Positions 17,906-29,346 of a stretch of DNA of 64,000 nt are shown in pieces. Every line of letters starts with the position of its first letter. Position 1 is the stretch's first letter. Source of the stretch: Lactobacillus corticis (GTDB lineage: Bacteria; Bacillota; Bacilli; Lactobacillales; Lactobacillaceae); NCBI RefSeq assembly GCF_018327645.1, contig NZ_BMAY01000003.1:125514-189513 (forward strand), given 5' to 3'. The translations under genes were made by a program, and so were the position numbers. The notes beneath the pieces were generated by a model. That model saw only the letters and a list, made by a program, of their open reading frames with translations, was not told the DNA's origin and did not search any database.

Positions 17906-19338
17906 ACGAAGAGTGCGGCGTTTTTGGCGTCTTTGGTGCCCAAGAAGCCAGCCAAATTACTTATTTAGGATTACATAATTTGCAGCATCGCGGGCAAGAA
18001 GGTGCCGGTATCGTTTCCAGTGATGGCAAAAAGCTTTACCAGCACCGCGACCGGGGACTGCTTTCCAAAGTTTTTGCAGATGAAGCAGATTTGGATAAAT
18101 TGGTGGGCGACCGGGCGATTGGCCATGTTCGCTATTCCACTACCGGCAACAATTCAATTGCCAATGTCCAACCATTTTTATTTCATTTTTATGATGGCGA
18201 AATTGCCTTGGCCCATAACGGCAATCTGGTAAATGCGGTTAGCTTAAGACGGCAGCTTGAAGAAGCAGGTGCTGTTTTCCAATCAACTTCTGATTCAGAA
18301 ATTTTGATGCACTTGCTGCGGCAAAATAAGCACCTGGGTTTGATCCCAGCTTTGAAAAAAAGTCTGAATCAGGTTCATGGCGGTTTTGCTTTTTTGCTTT
18401 TAACCAAGGATAAACTGATTGCTGCCTTGGATCCCAACGGTATTAGACCCTTATGCATCGGCAGGATGGCTAATGGGGCCTATGTCGTAGCTAGTGAATC
18501 AGCAGCTTTAGATATTGTTGAGGCAAAATTTGTCCGGGACGTTCAACCAGGCGAATTAATTATTATTGACCAGCAGGGCATGAAAATCGATCATTTTACG
18601 ACTAACACGCAACTGGCCGTTTGTTCGATGGAATTTATTTATTTTGCGCGGCCAGATTCGATTATTCATGGCGTCAATGTCCATACTGCCCGAAAAAACA
18701 TGGGCCGCTTATTAGCTCAAGAAGCACCCGCCCAAGCAGATATTGTCATCGGGGTGCCTAATTCTTCTTTGTCAGCCGCCAGCGGTTATGCAGAAGAAAT
18801 CGGCTTGCCTTATGAAATGGGTTTGGTAAAAAACCAATATGTTGCTAGGACTTTTATCCAGCCTAATCAAGCCTTGCGGGAGCGAGGCGTTAAGCTCAAG
18901 CTTTCGGCCGTCCGCGGCGTGGTCAAAGGCAAACGCGTGGTCGTGGTGGATGATTCGATTGTTCGCGGAACGACCAGTAAGCAAATTGTCAAAATGCTCA
19001 AGCAAGCTGGCGCCAGTGAAGTTCATGTTCGCATTGCCAGTCCGGCTTTTCGTTTCCCTTGTTTCTACGGCATTGATATTTCCACTAGATCTGAATTGAT
19101 CGCTGCCCGCTATTCGGTTGACGAAATCAAGGAGCTAATTGGAGCAGATAGCTTATCCTACCTCAGCGTTGCGAGTTTAATTAAGGCGATTGACCTGCCT
19201 GATAAGGGGGATGCTCCGAATGGCGGCTTAACTGTTGCCTATTTTAACGGAAAGTATCCAACTAAACTTGATGATTATGAGGCTGGGTATTTGGCTTCGC
19301 TTAAGGCCCAAACAGCTAGAGAGGAAGGTAAAAAATGA
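17881..19338 (+). CDS. purF: Amidophosphoribosyltransferase
   Basis: First committed step of purine synthesis, from PRPP and glutamine to phosphoribosylamine. An 11-residue propeptide ([11 protein letters not shown]) precedes the catalytic cysteine of CGVFG, as in the Bacillus enzyme. The PRPP loop [13 protein letters not shown] is intact. A typical Bacillus-type iron-sulfur cysteine is present in RFPCFYGID. It overlaps purL by 25 bases. Length 485. Confidence 0.96.
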   Translation: MPNEVKSLNEECGVFGVFGAQEASQITYLGLHNLQHRGQEGAGIVSSDGKKLYQHRDRGLLSKVFADEADLDKLVGDRAIGHVRYSTTGNNSIANVQPFLFHFYDGEIALAHNGNLVNAVSLRRQLEEAGAVFQSTSDSEILMHLLRQNKHLGLIPALKKSLNQVHGGFAFLLLTKDKLIAALDPNGIRPLCIGRMANGAYVVASESAALDIVEAKFVRDVQPGELIIIDQQGMKIDHFTTNTQLAVCSMEFIYFARPDSIIHGVNVHTARKNMGRLLAQEAPAQADIVIGVPNSSLSAASGYAEEIGLPYEMGLVKNQYVARTFIQPNQALRERGVKLKLSAVRGVVKGKRVVVVDDSIVRGTTSKQIVKMLKQAGASEVHVRIASPAFRFPCFYGIDISTRSELIAARYSVDEIKELIGADSLSYLSVASLIKAIDLPDKGDAPNGGLTVAYFNGKYPTKLDDYEAGYLASLKAQTAREEGKK

Positions 19339-20375
19339 ATCGCTACCAAGAAGCCGGCGTTGACGTGAACGCAGGATATGAACTGGTTAAACGCATTCAA
19401 AATTCAGTGGCCAGCACCAAGCGCAGCGGCGTGATGGGCGGAATTGGCAGTTTTGGCGGCATGTTTGACCTGGAAAAATTGGGTTATCAACATCCCGTCT
19501 TGGTTTCAGGGACTGATGGCGTCGGAACTAAACTAATTTTGGCTAAAATGCTGGGGCAACATGACACCATCGGGATCGATTGTGTGGCCATGTGCGTTAA
19601 CGATGTCTTGGCAATGGGGGCTGAACCCTTGTTTTTCCTAGATTACATTGCGACCGGCCACAATGACCCAGCCTTGCTCAGTCAAGTAGTGGCGGGCGTC
19701 GCCGCAGGCTGCCGACAAGCTGGCTGTGCTTTAATCGGCGGTGAAACGGCCGAAATGCCTGATATGTATGCCCCGGATGAATATGACCTCGCCGGCTTTA
19801 CTACCGGGGTTGGCGAAAAAGCGCAGCTGCTCAAACCAGAAATGGTGCAAGCAGGGGATGTGCTAATTGCGCTGCCATCAAGCGGCGTTCACTCAAATGG
19901 CTTTAGCTTAGTGAGACAGATTTTGTTTAAAGATCATCAAATTGACTTAGACGCCAAGCCAGCGATTTTAGGGGGCGAAACCGTCGGCGAAAGTCTGCTC
20001 AAGCCAACCCGCATTTATGTCAAGTCCGTTTTGCCACTAGTTAGGGCGGGGCTGGTTCATGGAATCGCCCATATTACTGGCGGCGGCTTGATTGAAAATC
20101 TTCCCCGAATTTTGCCTAGCGGCTTAGCTGCCCAAATTCGCCTTGGTTCTTGGCCGGTGACCCCGATTTTCAAGTATTTGCAAAAGCTGGGAAACTTAAG
20201 CCAGCAAGATTGCTTGGGAACTTTCAATATGGGGATTGGCTTGGTCCTGGCCGTCAGTCCTGATCAAGTGGCCGAGCTTAGTCAGAAGCTGGCTGAACAA
20301 GGTGAAGACTACTATAAAGTTGGGTGCGTGGTTCAACAGTCAGGTGACCAGCGTTTGGTCTTTGAGGAGGATTAG
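19335..20375 (+). CDS. purM: AIR synthase
   Basis: Closes the imidazole ring of FGAM to give AIR, using ATP. Signature segments are [50 protein letters not shown] and [14 protein letters not shown]. Length (346) is normal. It overlaps purF by four bases (ATGA) and leads with a good GAGGAAGG site. Confidence 0.96.
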   Translation: MNRYQEAGVDVNAGYELVKRIQNSVASTKRSGVMGGIGSFGGMFDLEKLGYQHPVLVSGTDGVGTKLILAKMLGQHDTIGIDCVAMCVNDVLAMGAEPLFFLDYIATGHNDPALLSQVVAGVAAGCRQAGCALIGGETAEMPDMYAPDEYDLAGFTTGVGEKAQLLKPEMVQAGDVLIALPSSGVHSNGFSLVRQILFKDHQIDLDAKPAILGGETVGESLLKPTRIYVKSVLPLVRAGLVHGIAHITGGGLIENLPRILPSGLAAQIRLGSWPVTPIFKYLQKLGNLSQQDCLGTFNMGIGLVLAVSPDQVAELSQKLAEQGEDYYKVGCVVQQSGDQRLVFEED

Positions 20376-20376
20376 C

Positions 20377-20970
20377 ATGGCTTTACGAGTAGCAATTTTA
20401 GCCTCGGGCAATGGGACCAATTTTGAAGCTTTGACTAAAGCCTTTCAAGCTGGCAACATTCCTGGCCAAGAAGTGCTTTTGTTTGCCAATCACCACGACG
20501 CGCCGGTTTTAGCCCGCGCTAAGCGGTTAGGCGTTCCGGCGGAATGTTTTACAGTTAAAGAATGTGGCAGCAAGGAAGCGTATGAGCAGAGGTTGCTGAA
20601 GCTTTTAAAAAAATATCAGGTCGATTTTATCCTCTTAGCAGGATATTTACGAATCGTTGGACCGGCAATTTTAGCAGCCTATCCTGAAAAAATTATCAAC
20701 TTGCATCCGGCTTTATTGCCCAAATACCCAGGGCTTGATTCAATTGAACGGGCCTATCGGGCAGGCGAAAAATATACTGGGGTAACCGTCCATTTTATCG
20801 ACCAAGAATTAGATCATGGTCCGGTCATTGCTCAAGAAAAAGTCGTCATTAATCCCGATGACACCTTAGAAACGCTTACTGAGCGGGTGCATGAGACGGA
20901 ACATCGATTGTTTCCCAAAGCAGTTAGTCAAGTTTTAGCAGCAGAATTAGCAAAGGAAAAGCAAAAATGA
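20377..20970 (+). CDS. purN: Phosphoribosylglycinamide formyltransferase (folate-dependent)
   Basis: Transfers a formyl group from 10-formyl-tetrahydrofolate to GAR. It has the N-terminal [12 protein letters not shown], and the catalytic region [13 protein letters not shown] (Asn, His) and [10 protein letters not shown] (Asp). Length is 197. The ATG at 20377 follows GAGGAGGATT and is one base after the purM stop. The cofactor is produced by Fhs and FolD, both in this window. Confidence 0.95.
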   Translation: MALRVAILASGNGTNFEALTKAFQAGNIPGQEVLLFANHHDAPVLARAKRLGVPAECFTVKECGSKEAYEQRLLKLLKKYQVDFILLAGYLRIVGPAILAAYPEKIINLHPALLPKYPGLDSIERAYRAGEKYTGVTVHFIDQELDHGPVIAQEKVVINPDDTLETLTERVHETEHRLFPKAVSQVLAAELAKEKQK

Positions 20971-22502
20971 AACGAGCTTTAATCAGCGTCAGTGATAAAG
21001 AAAATTTAGTACCATTTGTTCAAAAATTAGTTTCTTTGGGGTTTGAAATTGTTTCAACCGGCGGCACCAAGCGTGTCCTTGATGAAGCGGGAATTAACAC
21101 GATTAGTGTTGAAGAGGTTACTGGTTTTCCCGAAATTTTGGATGGCCGGGTAAAAACGCTTAATCCCTATATCCATGCTGGCCTCTTAGCTAAGCGCAGC
21201 AATCCAGAACATTTGGCAACGCTTAAAGAACACCACATTACGCCAATTGATCTGGTTTGCGTCAACTTGTACCCATTTAAAGAAACAATCATGAAGCCGG
21301 GAGTTGAACTTGCTGAAGCAATTGAAAATATTGATATTGGTGGTCCATCCTTGCTGCGAGCAGCTTCCAAGAACTACCAAGATGTTACGGTAGTTACTGA
21401 TAAGGCTGATTACGACCAAGTGATCAAAGAACTTAGTGCGGGTGAAGTCAGCCAAGAAACGCGTTTTCAATTAGCAGCTAAAGCTTTTCGCTTGACGGCC
21501 AGCTACGACAGCTTGATTTCGCAATATTTAACCAAGCAGGTGGGTGTCGAAGACCCTGAAAAATTAACCCTGACTTATGATTTGGATGAAAAAATGCGTT
21601 ATGGCGAAAATTCCCACCAGGCAGCTTGGCTGTATCGGGATGCTTTGCCAAAGGCTTTCTCAATTTTAGCGGCCAAGCAATTGCATGGCAAAAAGCTGTC
21701 CTATAACAACATCAAAGATGCTGACGAGGCGCTAAGAGCGATTCGGGAATTCCAAGACCAGCCAACTGTCGTTGCCATGAAACATATGAACCCTTGCGGC
21801 ATTGGCCGCGGCAAGACGCTGGAAGAAGCTTGGGACCGCGCCTATGAAGCTGATTCGGTTTCGATTTTTGGCGGGGTAATTGCCTTAAATCGGCCAGTTG
21901 ATTTGGCCACGGCTGAAAAAATGCACAAGATTTTTCTAGAAATTGTCATTGCTCCAGGTTTTGACCCTGATGCTTTAGAAGTGTTGGCAAAAAAGAAGAA
22001 CATTCGGCTGCTGGAACTGGACTTTGACCATGAAAATGAAGCTCCGCGCTTAGAAACCGTGTCAGTCATGGGAGGAATTTTGGCCCAAGAACAAGATGTT
22101 TTAGCAGAAGACCCAACCACTTGGCAAGTTGTAACCAAAACTACGCCTACTGCCGAACAATTGGAAACCATGTTGTTTGCTTGGAAGGCCGTCAAACACA
22201 CCAAGTCCAATGCTATCGTAGTTGCCAATAATGAACGTACTTTAGGAGTCGGTGCCGGGCAACCCAACCGCATTGACTCAGCCAAAATTGCCATCAAGCA
22301 TGCTGATCCGATCGATGAGCGAGCAGTTTTGGCATCTGATGCCTTCTTCCCCTTTGATGACTGTGTACAAGCTGCTGGCGAGGCCGGCATTAAGGCGATT
22401 GTGCAGCCTGGCGGTTCAATCAGGGATGAAGATTCAATCAAGATGGCCGATAAATACGGCATTGCCATGGTCTTTACCGGTATTCGGCACTTTAGACACT
22501 AG
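20967..22502 (+). CDS. purH: Bifunctional AICAR transformylase / IMP cyclohydrolase
   Basis: Catalyses the last two steps to IMP. The N-terminal cyclohydrolase domain (about 1-200) starts [15 protein letters not shown] and has [17 protein letters not shown]. The C-terminal transformylase domain holds [20 protein letters not shown] and [12 protein letters not shown], with the lysine-histidine pair typical of the active site. Length 511. It overlaps purN by four bases. Confidence 0.96.
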   Translation: MKRALISVSDKENLVPFVQKLVSLGFEIVSTGGTKRVLDEAGINTISVEEVTGFPEILDGRVKTLNPYIHAGLLAKRSNPEHLATLKEHHITPIDLVCVNLYPFKETIMKPGVELAEAIENIDIGGPSLLRAASKNYQDVTVVTDKADYDQVIKELSAGEVSQETRFQLAAKAFRLTASYDSLISQYLTKQVGVEDPEKLTLTYDLDEKMRYGENSHQAAWLYRDALPKAFSILAAKQLHGKKLSYNNIKDADEALRAIREFQDQPTVVAMKHMNPCGIGRGKTLEEAWDRAYEADSVSIFGGVIALNRPVDLATAEKMHKIFLEIVIAPGFDPDALEVLAKKKNIRLLELDFDHENEAPRLETVSVMGGILAQEQDVLAEDPTTWQVVTKTTPTAEQLETMLFAWKAVKHTKSNAIVVANNERTLGVGAGQPNRIDSAKIAIKHADPIDERAVLASDAFFPFDDCVQAAGEAGIKAIVQPGGSIRDEDSIKMADKYGIAMVFTGIRHFRH

Positions 22503-22513
22503 GAGCAAGCAGA

Positions 22514-23772
22514 ATGAAGCAAAATTTGCGTTTATTGGTAATTGGGCGTGGCGGCCGCGAATTTGCGATTGCCAAGCAATTGCTGGCTAGTCCGCGGGTA
22601 GCTGAAGTTTATTGTGCACCGGGTAATCCCGGCATGGCAGAAATTAATGTTAAAACAGTTCCGATTGATGAACTAGACTTTGAGCAATTGCTGAAGTTTG
22701 CGGTTGAAAAGCAAATTGACTGGACTTTCGTGGGGCCAGAAGACGCCTTGTGTGCCGGGATTGTTGATAAATTTCAGGCGGCCGGTCAATTAATTTTTGG
22801 TCCCAATCAGCGAGCTGCCCAATTGGAAGGTTCCAAGGACTATGCGCTGCGCTTTATGCGGAAATATCACGTTCCTACTGCCAGGTTTGAAACTTTTACT
22901 AGTGAAGCTGCGGCCAAAGCAGGAATCGCAGATTTCGGCTTTCCGCTAGTCGTTAAAGCTGATGGTTTAGCGGGCGGCAAGGGCGTAATTATTGCCCAAG
23001 ACCAGCAAGAGGCAGAGGACGCCCTGGCAAAGTTATTTAAGTTTAGCCAGGCAGTCGTCTTGGAAGAATTCTTGACCGGGCCGGAATATTCCATGTTTGT
23101 GGTGGTTTCTGGACAAAATTGCGCATTTTGCCGATGGCCCAGGACCACAAACGGGCCTATGATGGCGACCGGGGTCCTAATACCGGCGGAATGGGTTCGT
23201 ACAGTCCCGTACCGCAATTAGCGAAAATCGACTACCAGCGGATGGTTGAGGAAGTGGTGAAGCCAACCGTAGCAGGCTTAGCTAGCGGCAACTACAACTA
23301 TCACGGCATTCTTTACATCGGGTTGATGCTGACTAATGACGGGCCAAAAGTCATCGAATATAATGTCCGTTTGGGCGATCCCGAAACCCAAGTCGTTTTG
23401 CCGCGTTTGGCTAGCGATTTTGCAGAAATTTGTGATTGTGCGGTAAGAAACCAGGCTTTACCCGAAGTTAAAGAAAACAAACAAGCAATTTTGGGCGTCG
23501 TTTTATGCGCTAAAGGCTATCCGCAAAATCCGAAATCGGGGTTTAAATTGCCCGGATTGCCAGCTGATCCAAATATCTTTATTGATTATGCTAATGTAGC
23601 CGGCCAAACTGGCAATTTAACCGCTGCCGGTGGGCGTATTTTGATGGTGATCAGCAGCCAAGATAGCTTGCCTAAAGCCTATCAAGCAGTTTATAACTAC
23701 CTCAAAGGCGTTTCCAGCGATCATGTTTTTTACCGGCACGATATTGGAAAAAAAGCCTTAGCTGAGCACTAA
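22514..23772 (+). pseudogene. purD: Phosphoribosylamine-glycine ligase, frameshifted
   Basis: Would make GAR from phosphoribosylamine, glycine and ATP. The first part (22514-23118) reads LRLLVIGRGGREFAIA to EEFLTGPEYSMFVVVSGQ. The rest continues one frame away, LRILPMAQDHKRAYDGD then GPNTGGMGSYSPVP to 23772, and matches the PurD C-terminal half. The break falls at an A4 run (23115-23118): adding one A restores G-Q-K-L-R-I and a normal length of about 420 residues. As given, translation stops at 23221. All other pur genes look intact, so a sequencing error, recent mutation or slippage must be considered. Last pur gene of the operon. Confidence 0.9.
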
Positions 23773-23862
23773 GCGGTTTGTTATCAGACTGATTAAAGTT
23801 ATAATTGGAACAGGACTTAACCACGTTTTTATTAGCCATTGCTAATTAGAAAGGATTTGCCA

Positions 23863-25524
23863 ATGCCGACAGATATTGAAATTGCTGACGCTGCAACCTT
23901 GCAACCAATCGAAAAAATTGCCGAAAAGCTCGGACTTTCCGCTGATGAAATAGAACCATACGGTCACTATAAAGCTAAGATTAACTTGCCGCTAGCTCAT
24001 AAGCCTGCTGGCAAAAAGGGCAAGCTGGTACTGGTTACTGCTGTTAATCCGACGCCAGCTGGTGAAGGTAAAACGACGGTTTTAATCGGCTTAGGGGATG
24101 CCATGAACAAGCTTGGCCACCAAACTACGATTGCCATGCGTGAACCTTCCATGGGACCGGTTTTTGGGATCAAAGGGGGAGCTACTGGTGGTGGTTTAGC
24201 CCAAGTTGCCCCGATGGAAGACATTAATTTGCACTTTACCGGCGACCTGCATGCTTTAACCAGTGCCAATAATACGCTGGCTGCTTTGATCGACAACTAT
24301 ATCATGCGTGAAAATAAGGCAAGACTTGATCCAAGGCGGATTATTTGGAAACGCTGCGACGATGTCAATGACCGGGCACTGCGCAAGATTAACACCGGCC
24401 TTGGCGGAATCATGCAAGGCATTCCGCGGGAGACGGGGTTTGACATTACGGCTGCTTCAGAATTAATGGCGATTCTATGTTTATCACGTGATTTACATGA
24501 CTTAAAGGAACGGATCGGGCGCATCATTGTAGGCTATTCGTTTGAAAAGAAACCAGTCACCGTAGATGATTTAGGCTTTACTGATGCGATTGCCATCTTG
24601 CTAAAGGATGCCTTAAAGCCAAACCTAGTCCAAAGTTTAGGCGGGACGCCTGCCGTTGTTCATGGTGGACCATTTGCTAATATTGCTCATGGCTGCAACT
24701 CGGTCTTAGCCACCCAAACGGCCATGGATTTGTCTGATTATACAGTTACGGAAGCCGGCTTTGGTGCTGACTTGGGAGCAGAAAAGTTCTTAGACATTAA
24801 GCGGCCGGTTTTGGGCAAGACCCCTGATGCAGTGGTCTTAGTTGCTACCGCTCGGGCCCTAAAGCACAATGCCGGAGTGGCTAAGGATAAGCTGAATGAT
24901 GAAGACGTTGACGCCGTTAAAGCCGGTTTGCCAAACTTGGAACGGCACATTCAAAACCTGCAGCGGTACAACTTGCCCGTAGTTGTTGCGATCAACCACT
25001 TCAGCTCAACTGATGCCGAAAATCAAGCAATTGCCGATGGCGTTGCCAAATACGGCGTGAAGGCTATTTTGGCAGATGAATGGGCCAAAGGCGGCGACGG
25101 TGCACTGGAATTAGCTGCCGAAGTTGTCCGTCTGACTGAACAGCCATTCACTTTCTCGCCTCTTTACGATTACAATGACAGCTTAGAAAACAAGTTGACG
25201 ACCATTGCTACTAAGATTTACGGTGCTAAAGATGTGGTCTTTAGTTCAAAGGCCAGCAAGCAATTGAAGCAATTCGAAGAAGCTGGTTGGGGCAATTTGC
25301 CAGTATGTATTGCCAAGACCCAATATTCTTTCTCCGATGATCAAACTAAATTGGGTGCTCCAAGCAATTTTGACTTCCATATTCGTGAATTGGTGCCAAA
25401 ATTAGGCGCCGGTTTCATTGTTGCTTTATCTGGTTCAATCATGACCATGCCGGGCTTATCTAAACATCCGGCAGCTGAAAACATGACGATTTCTGATGAT
25501 GGTAAAATAACCGGATTGTTCTAA
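23863..25524 (+). CDS. fhs: Formate-tetrahydrofolate ligase
   Basis: Makes 10-formyl-tetrahydrofolate from formate, ATP and THF, the one-carbon donor for PurN and PurH. The ATP loop [14 protein letters not shown], the [18 protein letters not shown] segment and the C-terminal [18 protein letters not shown] are standard. The start is ATG 23863 after GAAAGGAT, giving 553 residues. It follows purD by about 90 bases on the same strand and may be co-transcribed; no terminator is evident between them. A bidirectional terminator follows. Confidence 0.97.
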   Translation: MPTDIEIADAATLQPIEKIAEKLGLSADEIEPYGHYKAKINLPLAHKPAGKKGKLVLVTAVNPTPAGEGKTTVLIGLGDAMNKLGHQTTIAMREPSMGPVFGIKGGATGGGLAQVAPMEDINLHFTGDLHALTSANNTLAALIDNYIMRENKARLDPRRIIWKRCDDVNDRALRKINTGLGGIMQGIPRETGFDITAASELMAILCLSRDLHDLKERIGRIIVGYSFEKKPVTVDDLGFTDAIAILLKDALKPNLVQSLGGTPAVVHGGPFANIAHGCNSVLATQTAMDLSDYTVTEAGFGADLGAEKFLDIKRPVLGKTPDAVVLVATARALKHNAGVAKDKLNDEDVDAVKAGLPNLERHIQNLQRYNLPVVVAINHFSSTDAENQAIADGVAKYGVKAILADEWAKGGDGALELAAEVVRLTEQPFTFSPLYDYNDSLENKLTTIATKIYGAKDVVFSSKASKQLKQFEEAGWGNLPVCIAKTQYSFSDDQTKLGAPSNFDFHIRELVPKLGAGFIVALSGSIMTMPGLSKHPAAENMTISDDGKITGLF

Positions 25525-25533
25525 AAATAAACT

Positions 25534-25565
25534 AAAAGCTTCTGCAGATGCAGAAGCTTTTCTTG
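25534..25565. terminator. Bidirectional terminator between fhs and arylsulfotransferase
   Basis: AAAAGCTTCTGC / GCAGAAGCTTTT with a 4-base loop, flanked by A and T runs on both strands. Confidence 0.8.
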
Positions 25566-27239
25566 TTAAAAGAAATTTTGAAAATCGTATTTTATTGTCC
25601 GGTAGGTTTGCCGATCGCTGCCACGATAGTAGTACGATCTGATAACTTTACCATTTTTGTCATATTCACTAAAGACGCCACCAAGGCCAGAATCAATAAT
25701 TATTTTTCCGTGATAATCTTGAGCACTAGCAACATAGTTTGACTTAGGAACCCGGAATTCCTTGATGAGTTTGTAAGTTCTATTGTTCTCATCAACAAGG
25801 TATTTGTAGTACAAGGAGTAGTTGCCTTTAACCGTATTATTGTTCCTATCCATTTCTGTGTAGGCTGACCAGTTGAAGTTAGGGCGAGAATCCATCATAG
25901 CATAGTTATTATTGAACATGTACAAGTAGTATTGACCGTGTTTAAGTTTGGCACTGTGCTCAATCATGACCGTATGCTGACCAGCACTATTTAAAAAACT
26001 GCCTTTTTGTTTAAGCAGATATTTTGAATAATTGCCCACGCCTTGCCAAACGCTCTTATCTGAAATAAAGTAATCAATTTTGACTTTGCCAGAAACATTG
26101 CCAAGTTTCATGATGGTCGAAGTTTCACGAGAGCTCACAACTAATGAATTTTTGCTGGCCTGGATGGTATTCAGGTGCACAGGGTCGTGCAGACCGCGGT
26201 TAGCACTATGTTTTTCTAAGCCAGTTGCTTGGCGGTAGAGTTGCGGCAGGATTTGTTTCAGATCAATGACCTTAGTGATTTTACCAGTTTTGATGTTGAT
26301 CTTGATAATCTGATCCTCAACCCGTTTGGCCTTTGTCTTAGCTTTGATACTGGTAGCTAAGGCCCAGAGGTGATTTCCTTGGATAATATAATCGTGATGC
26401 AATTCATAGCCTTGCTTTTTAGTATTAATGATCGCTGTGATTTGGCCTACATGATTCATCACGGCGATTTTGCCGCTGCTAATAGCGTAATACATGTGAT
26501 GTTTGCGGAAGTTTAATCTCATTGAGTTATAAGACTCAATGGGAAATTCAGCTCTTATAGTTCCGCTATTATCAATTAAATAGGTTGATCTGCGAGTTTT
26601 TGAAGCCTTGTCGCCTATCATGGCAAATAAACCTTGAGATGGTTTCTCGGAACTGGGGCCATAAACTAAGCGGTAGCTGTTATAGTCAGTTTTTGCTAGC
26701 TTGGGTGCAATATACTCAAAAGTAGTTGAGTGCTGATTGCCACTTTTATCGGTAGTGGTTAAGGTGATCTTATTTTTTACTCCGGCAACGGCCCCGATTA
26801 GTTCATTTTCATGAATTCGCTGGTAGCCGTTTTTGCTATAAAGCGTTCCGCTATAATCCTCATAGCCTTTAGCTCTGACGCGGTAGGTAACCTTGGTTGG
26901 CAGTGAGGTCTTGAAATAGACATATAAACCTGAAGTATTAGTCTTATATGGATTGGCAATCAAAAGTGGGGAAGCGAGGGTATAAGTTTTAGCTTTTTTC
27001 AATTTGGTCAAACGCTGATCAATTGCGTTTTGCGTTTTTAAATTAAAAACTGCGCTAGTAGTAGATACCTTCAACCCTTGGTAATTCAGCTTTTGAATTT
27101 TGGTCTGGTTGGTTACAGGAGTGGTTTTCCAGATTAGTTCTGGTTTTAAAGTTTGACGATGACGATAAGCCCAAACTCCGGTGAGCAATATCCCGGTTAT
27201 TAATACGATCACGGCAATCGGACGGTAGTGCTTTTTCAA
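25566..27239 (-). CDS. Membrane-anchored arylsulfotransferase (ASST family)
   Basis: PAPS-independent aryl-sulfate sulfotransferase type, predicted outside the cell. A single hydrophobic segment at residues 8-24 after KKHYR anchors or exports it and no lipobox is seen. The N-terminal beta domain (about 100-175) precedes a six-bladed propeller. Candidate active-site residues match the family order: H281-H282 (HHD), H355 and N357 (HLN), R371 (SSR), H422 (GQH, the sulfated histidine in the E. coli enzyme). Length 557. It follows a paralogue on the same strand, separated by a terminator. Donor and acceptor phenols are unknown. Confidence 0.85.
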   Translation of the reverse strand: MKKHYRPIAVIVLITGILLTGVWAYRHRQTLKPELIWKTTPVTNQTKIQKLNYQGLKVSTTSAVFNLKTQNAIDQRLTKLKKAKTYTLASPLLIANPYKTNTSGLYVYFKTSLPTKVTYRVRAKGYEDYSGTLYSKNGYQRIHENELIGAVAGVKNKITLTTTDKSGNQHSTTFEYIAPKLAKTDYNSYRLVYGPSSEKPSQGLFAMIGDKASKTRRSTYLIDNSGTIRAEFPIESYNSMRLNFRKHHMYYAISSGKIAVMNHVGQITAIINTKKQGYELHHDYIIQGNHLWALATSIKAKTKAKRVEDQIIKINIKTGKITKVIDLKQILPQLYRQATGLEKHSANRGLHDPVHLNTIQASKNSLVVSSRETSTIMKLGNVSGKVKIDYFISDKSVWQGVGNYSKYLLKQKGSFLNSAGQHTVMIEHSAKLKHGQYYLYMFNNNYAMMDSRPNFNWSAYTEMDRNNNTVKGNYSLYYKYLVDENNRTYKLIKEFRVPKSNYVASAQDYHGKIIIDSGLGGVFSEYDKNGKVIRSYYYRGSDRQTYRTIKYDFQNFF

Positions 27240-27332
27240 TTATCTTCGCTCCATTCTTTACCAAATAAGCATAGCGAAAAGCTTCTGATCATTGCAAATA
27301 GAATTAAGTTTTACTACAACCTGCTCATAACA

Positions 27333-27366
27333 AAAACACCACGGTCATGTATAATCGTGGTGTTTT
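27333..27366 (-). terminator. Terminator after the lipoprotein arylsulfotransferase
   Basis: AAAACACCACG / CGTGGTGTTTT, 11-base perfect stem with a 12-base loop, located between the two arylsulfotransferase genes. Confidence 0.75.
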
Positions 27367-27371
27367 GTTGG

Positions 27372-29141
27372 TTATTTAAAGTAGTAACCCTTGAAACTGT
27401 ATTTGTAGGTCCGGTAAGTTAAAGCGCTCTTGCCGCGGAAGGTCCAAGTACGGATCTTTTTGCCGTTAGTTGTGTATTCCAAGATTTGGTTCTCTTGTCC
27501 GGATGCTACCACAATGGTGTTAGCCATATTTTCGACATCGCTGACAAAGTTAGATTTTGGAACTCTGAACCACTTAACCAGCTTGTAGGTTCCCTTGTTT
27601 TCATCAACCAAGTACTTGTAGTAAAGCGAATAATTGCCGTTGATTGAATTATTATTCTTGTCGCCTGAAGTGTAATTAGTCCACTTAAAGCTGGTCAAAG
27701 AATCACGCAAACCGTAGTTGTTATTAAACATGTAGAGGTAATATTGGCCACTCTTCAGTTTAGAACTGCGTTCGATGGTTACCGAGTGTTGCCCAGCGGT
27801 GTTGAGATAGTTGCCGCCAGTTTGCTTGAGCAGCAGGTTAGTGTAGCCAATTTGTGACCATTGACTCTGGTTAGAAATCATGTAGTCAATCTTTGGCGTT
27901 GCGTTGACACCATTGATTTTAATAATAGTGGAAGTTTCTCTAGATGAAACTATAATGCTGTTGCCATTATATACTTGGATCGTGTTCAAGTGGACAATGT
28001 CATGTTTACCCTTGTTATAAGTGTGTTTATCAAGACCGGTGGCAGTGGAGAAGAGCTTCGGCAACAAGGTTCTCATATTGATTTTCTTAACGATCTTGCC
28101 AGTCTTGGTATTAATCTTAATGATTTGATCTTCAACGTAATATTTGCCATTCTCTTTATTGTTGATCTTGCTTGCCAAAGACCAAATATTGCCGTCACTA
28201 TCTAAAACGTAGTCATGATGGACATCATAACCTTGCTTTTCGGTATTGATGACTTGGGTGACTTGACCTAAACGGTTTATCTTGGCGAAACCGCCCCGAC
28301 TGATACCTAAATACATTTGCTGATCGCTAGTGAAGTTCAACCGCATTGAGTTGTAGCCAATGATTGGTACTTCGCCACGGATAACGCCGTTATTGTCGAT
28401 ATAGTAAGTCGACCGGATGGTGCTTGAAGCTTGATTGCCCATCACCGCAAACAAACCGTTTGAAAGCTTTTGCTTACTTGCATAAGTTTTTACCTTATAG
28501 GTATTGGCAACAGTTGATTGCAGCTTGTTAGGCGTGTAGGTAAAGGTGGTGGTCGTCTTCTTGCCACTCTTGGTTGTGGCAGTTAGCGTAATCGTGTTCT
28601 TAACCCCGGCTACCGCCCCAATTAGTTGATATTCATGCGTCTTGGCGTAAGTCCCATTCGGGTTGTAAAGCGTATTTGAATATGAGGCATAACCCTTAGC
28701 CTTGACCGTGTATGAAATTTTAACGGCCTTATCTGTCTTAAAGTAGAGGTAGAGCCCAGTAGTATTGGTTAGATACGGGTCAGACACAACCAAGGGGTTT
28801 TTAAATGAATAATTTTTTTCTGATTTTAAACTCGCCAGTTTCTTAGCGATCGCTTGCTGGTTTGAGGTGTTATAGATGTCAGCTACGCTAGAAATGTTTA
28901 GATCTGAATAATTTAGGGTTTTAACATTGGACCCTTTATCTGAAATCAGCTTGTTAATATTCCACTTTTTACCAAGTTGATTATTTTGACTTGCGCTTTT
29001 AGCGGTACTTTTGACATAGCTAGTGCTATTAGTCGAAGTTTGGGAACTCGATGAAGAATTATCATCATTGCTGCAGCCAAATAAGAGGCTGCCAGTTAAA
29101 ATAATGACCGCTGAGGTCGTGATCTTCTTTACTATTTGCAT
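27372..29141 (-). CDS. Lipoprotein arylsulfotransferase (ASST family), paralogue of neighbour
   Basis: Predicted surface lipoprotein: N-terminal KK, hydrophobic 10-22 and lipobox LFGC with Cys23. A serine/threonine/asparagine-rich linker to about residue 55 follows. The rest aligns closely with the downstream paralogue: N-terminal domain with KTHEYQLIGAVAGVKN, then the propeller. Candidate active residues are H308-H309, H384 and N386, R401 and H452. Length 589. The start follows AGGAG. No DsbA-like partner gene, which accompanies ASST in enterobacteria, is present. The natural substrate is unknown. Confidence 0.87.
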   Translation of the reverse strand: MQIVKKITTSAVIILTGSLLFGCSNDDNSSSSSQTSTNSTSYVKSTAKSASQNNQLGKKWNINKLISDKGSNVKTLNYSDLNISSVADIYNTSNQQAIAKKLASLKSEKNYSFKNPLVVSDPYLTNTTGLYLYFKTDKAVKISYTVKAKGYASYSNTLYNPNGTYAKTHEYQLIGAVAGVKNTITLTATTKSGKKTTTTFTYTPNKLQSTVANTYKVKTYASKQKLSNGLFAVMGNQASSTIRSTYYIDNNGVIRGEVPIIGYNSMRLNFTSDQQMYLGISRGGFAKINRLGQVTQVINTEKQGYDVHHDYVLDSDGNIWSLASKINNKENGKYYVEDQIIKINTKTGKIVKKINMRTLLPKLFSTATGLDKHTYNKGKHDIVHLNTIQVYNGNSIIVSSRETSTIIKINGVNATPKIDYMISNQSQWSQIGYTNLLLKQTGGNYLNTAGQHSVTIERSSKLKSGQYYLYMFNNNYGLRDSLTSFKWTNYTSGDKNNNSINGNYSLYYKYLVDENKGTYKLVKWFRVPKSNFVSDVENMANTIVVASGQENQILEYTTNGKKIRTWTFRGKSALTYRTYKYSFKGYYFK

Positions 29142-29176
29142 ATCAATACTCCTATAGAATAACTAATCCATTAGGA

Positions 29177-29204
29177 ATATTAGGAAAAATGTGTGAATGA
29201 TCAA
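29177..29204 (-). promoter_or_regulatory. Possible promoter of the lipoprotein arylsulfotransferase
   Basis: Read on the minus strand: TTGATC, 16-base spacer, TAATAT, about 36 bases before the start codon. Confidence 0.4.
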
Positions 29205-29289
29205 AGATATATTTGTGTCTAAAATATGAAAAAAGCAAGAAGAATCAACGAAGATCAGATGCCCATTATATTAGCATTTTTAAATAAAA

Positions 29290-29328
29290 AATAATGACTA
29301 ACAATAAAAGAAGTTGTTAGTCATTATT
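29290..29328 (-). terminator. Terminator after pyrFE
   Basis: 14-base perfect stem AATAATGACTAACA / TGTTAGTCATTATT with an 11-base loop; a T-run follows on the minus strand. Confidence 0.8.
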
Positions 29329-29346
29329 AATACACAGCTGTTAAAA

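Noticed and set aside
21842-22468. A 208-codon open frame on the minus strand inside purH
   Set aside because: It lies opposite the strongly conserved PurH reading frame, has a composition typical of antisense shadows and no ribosome site or family match.
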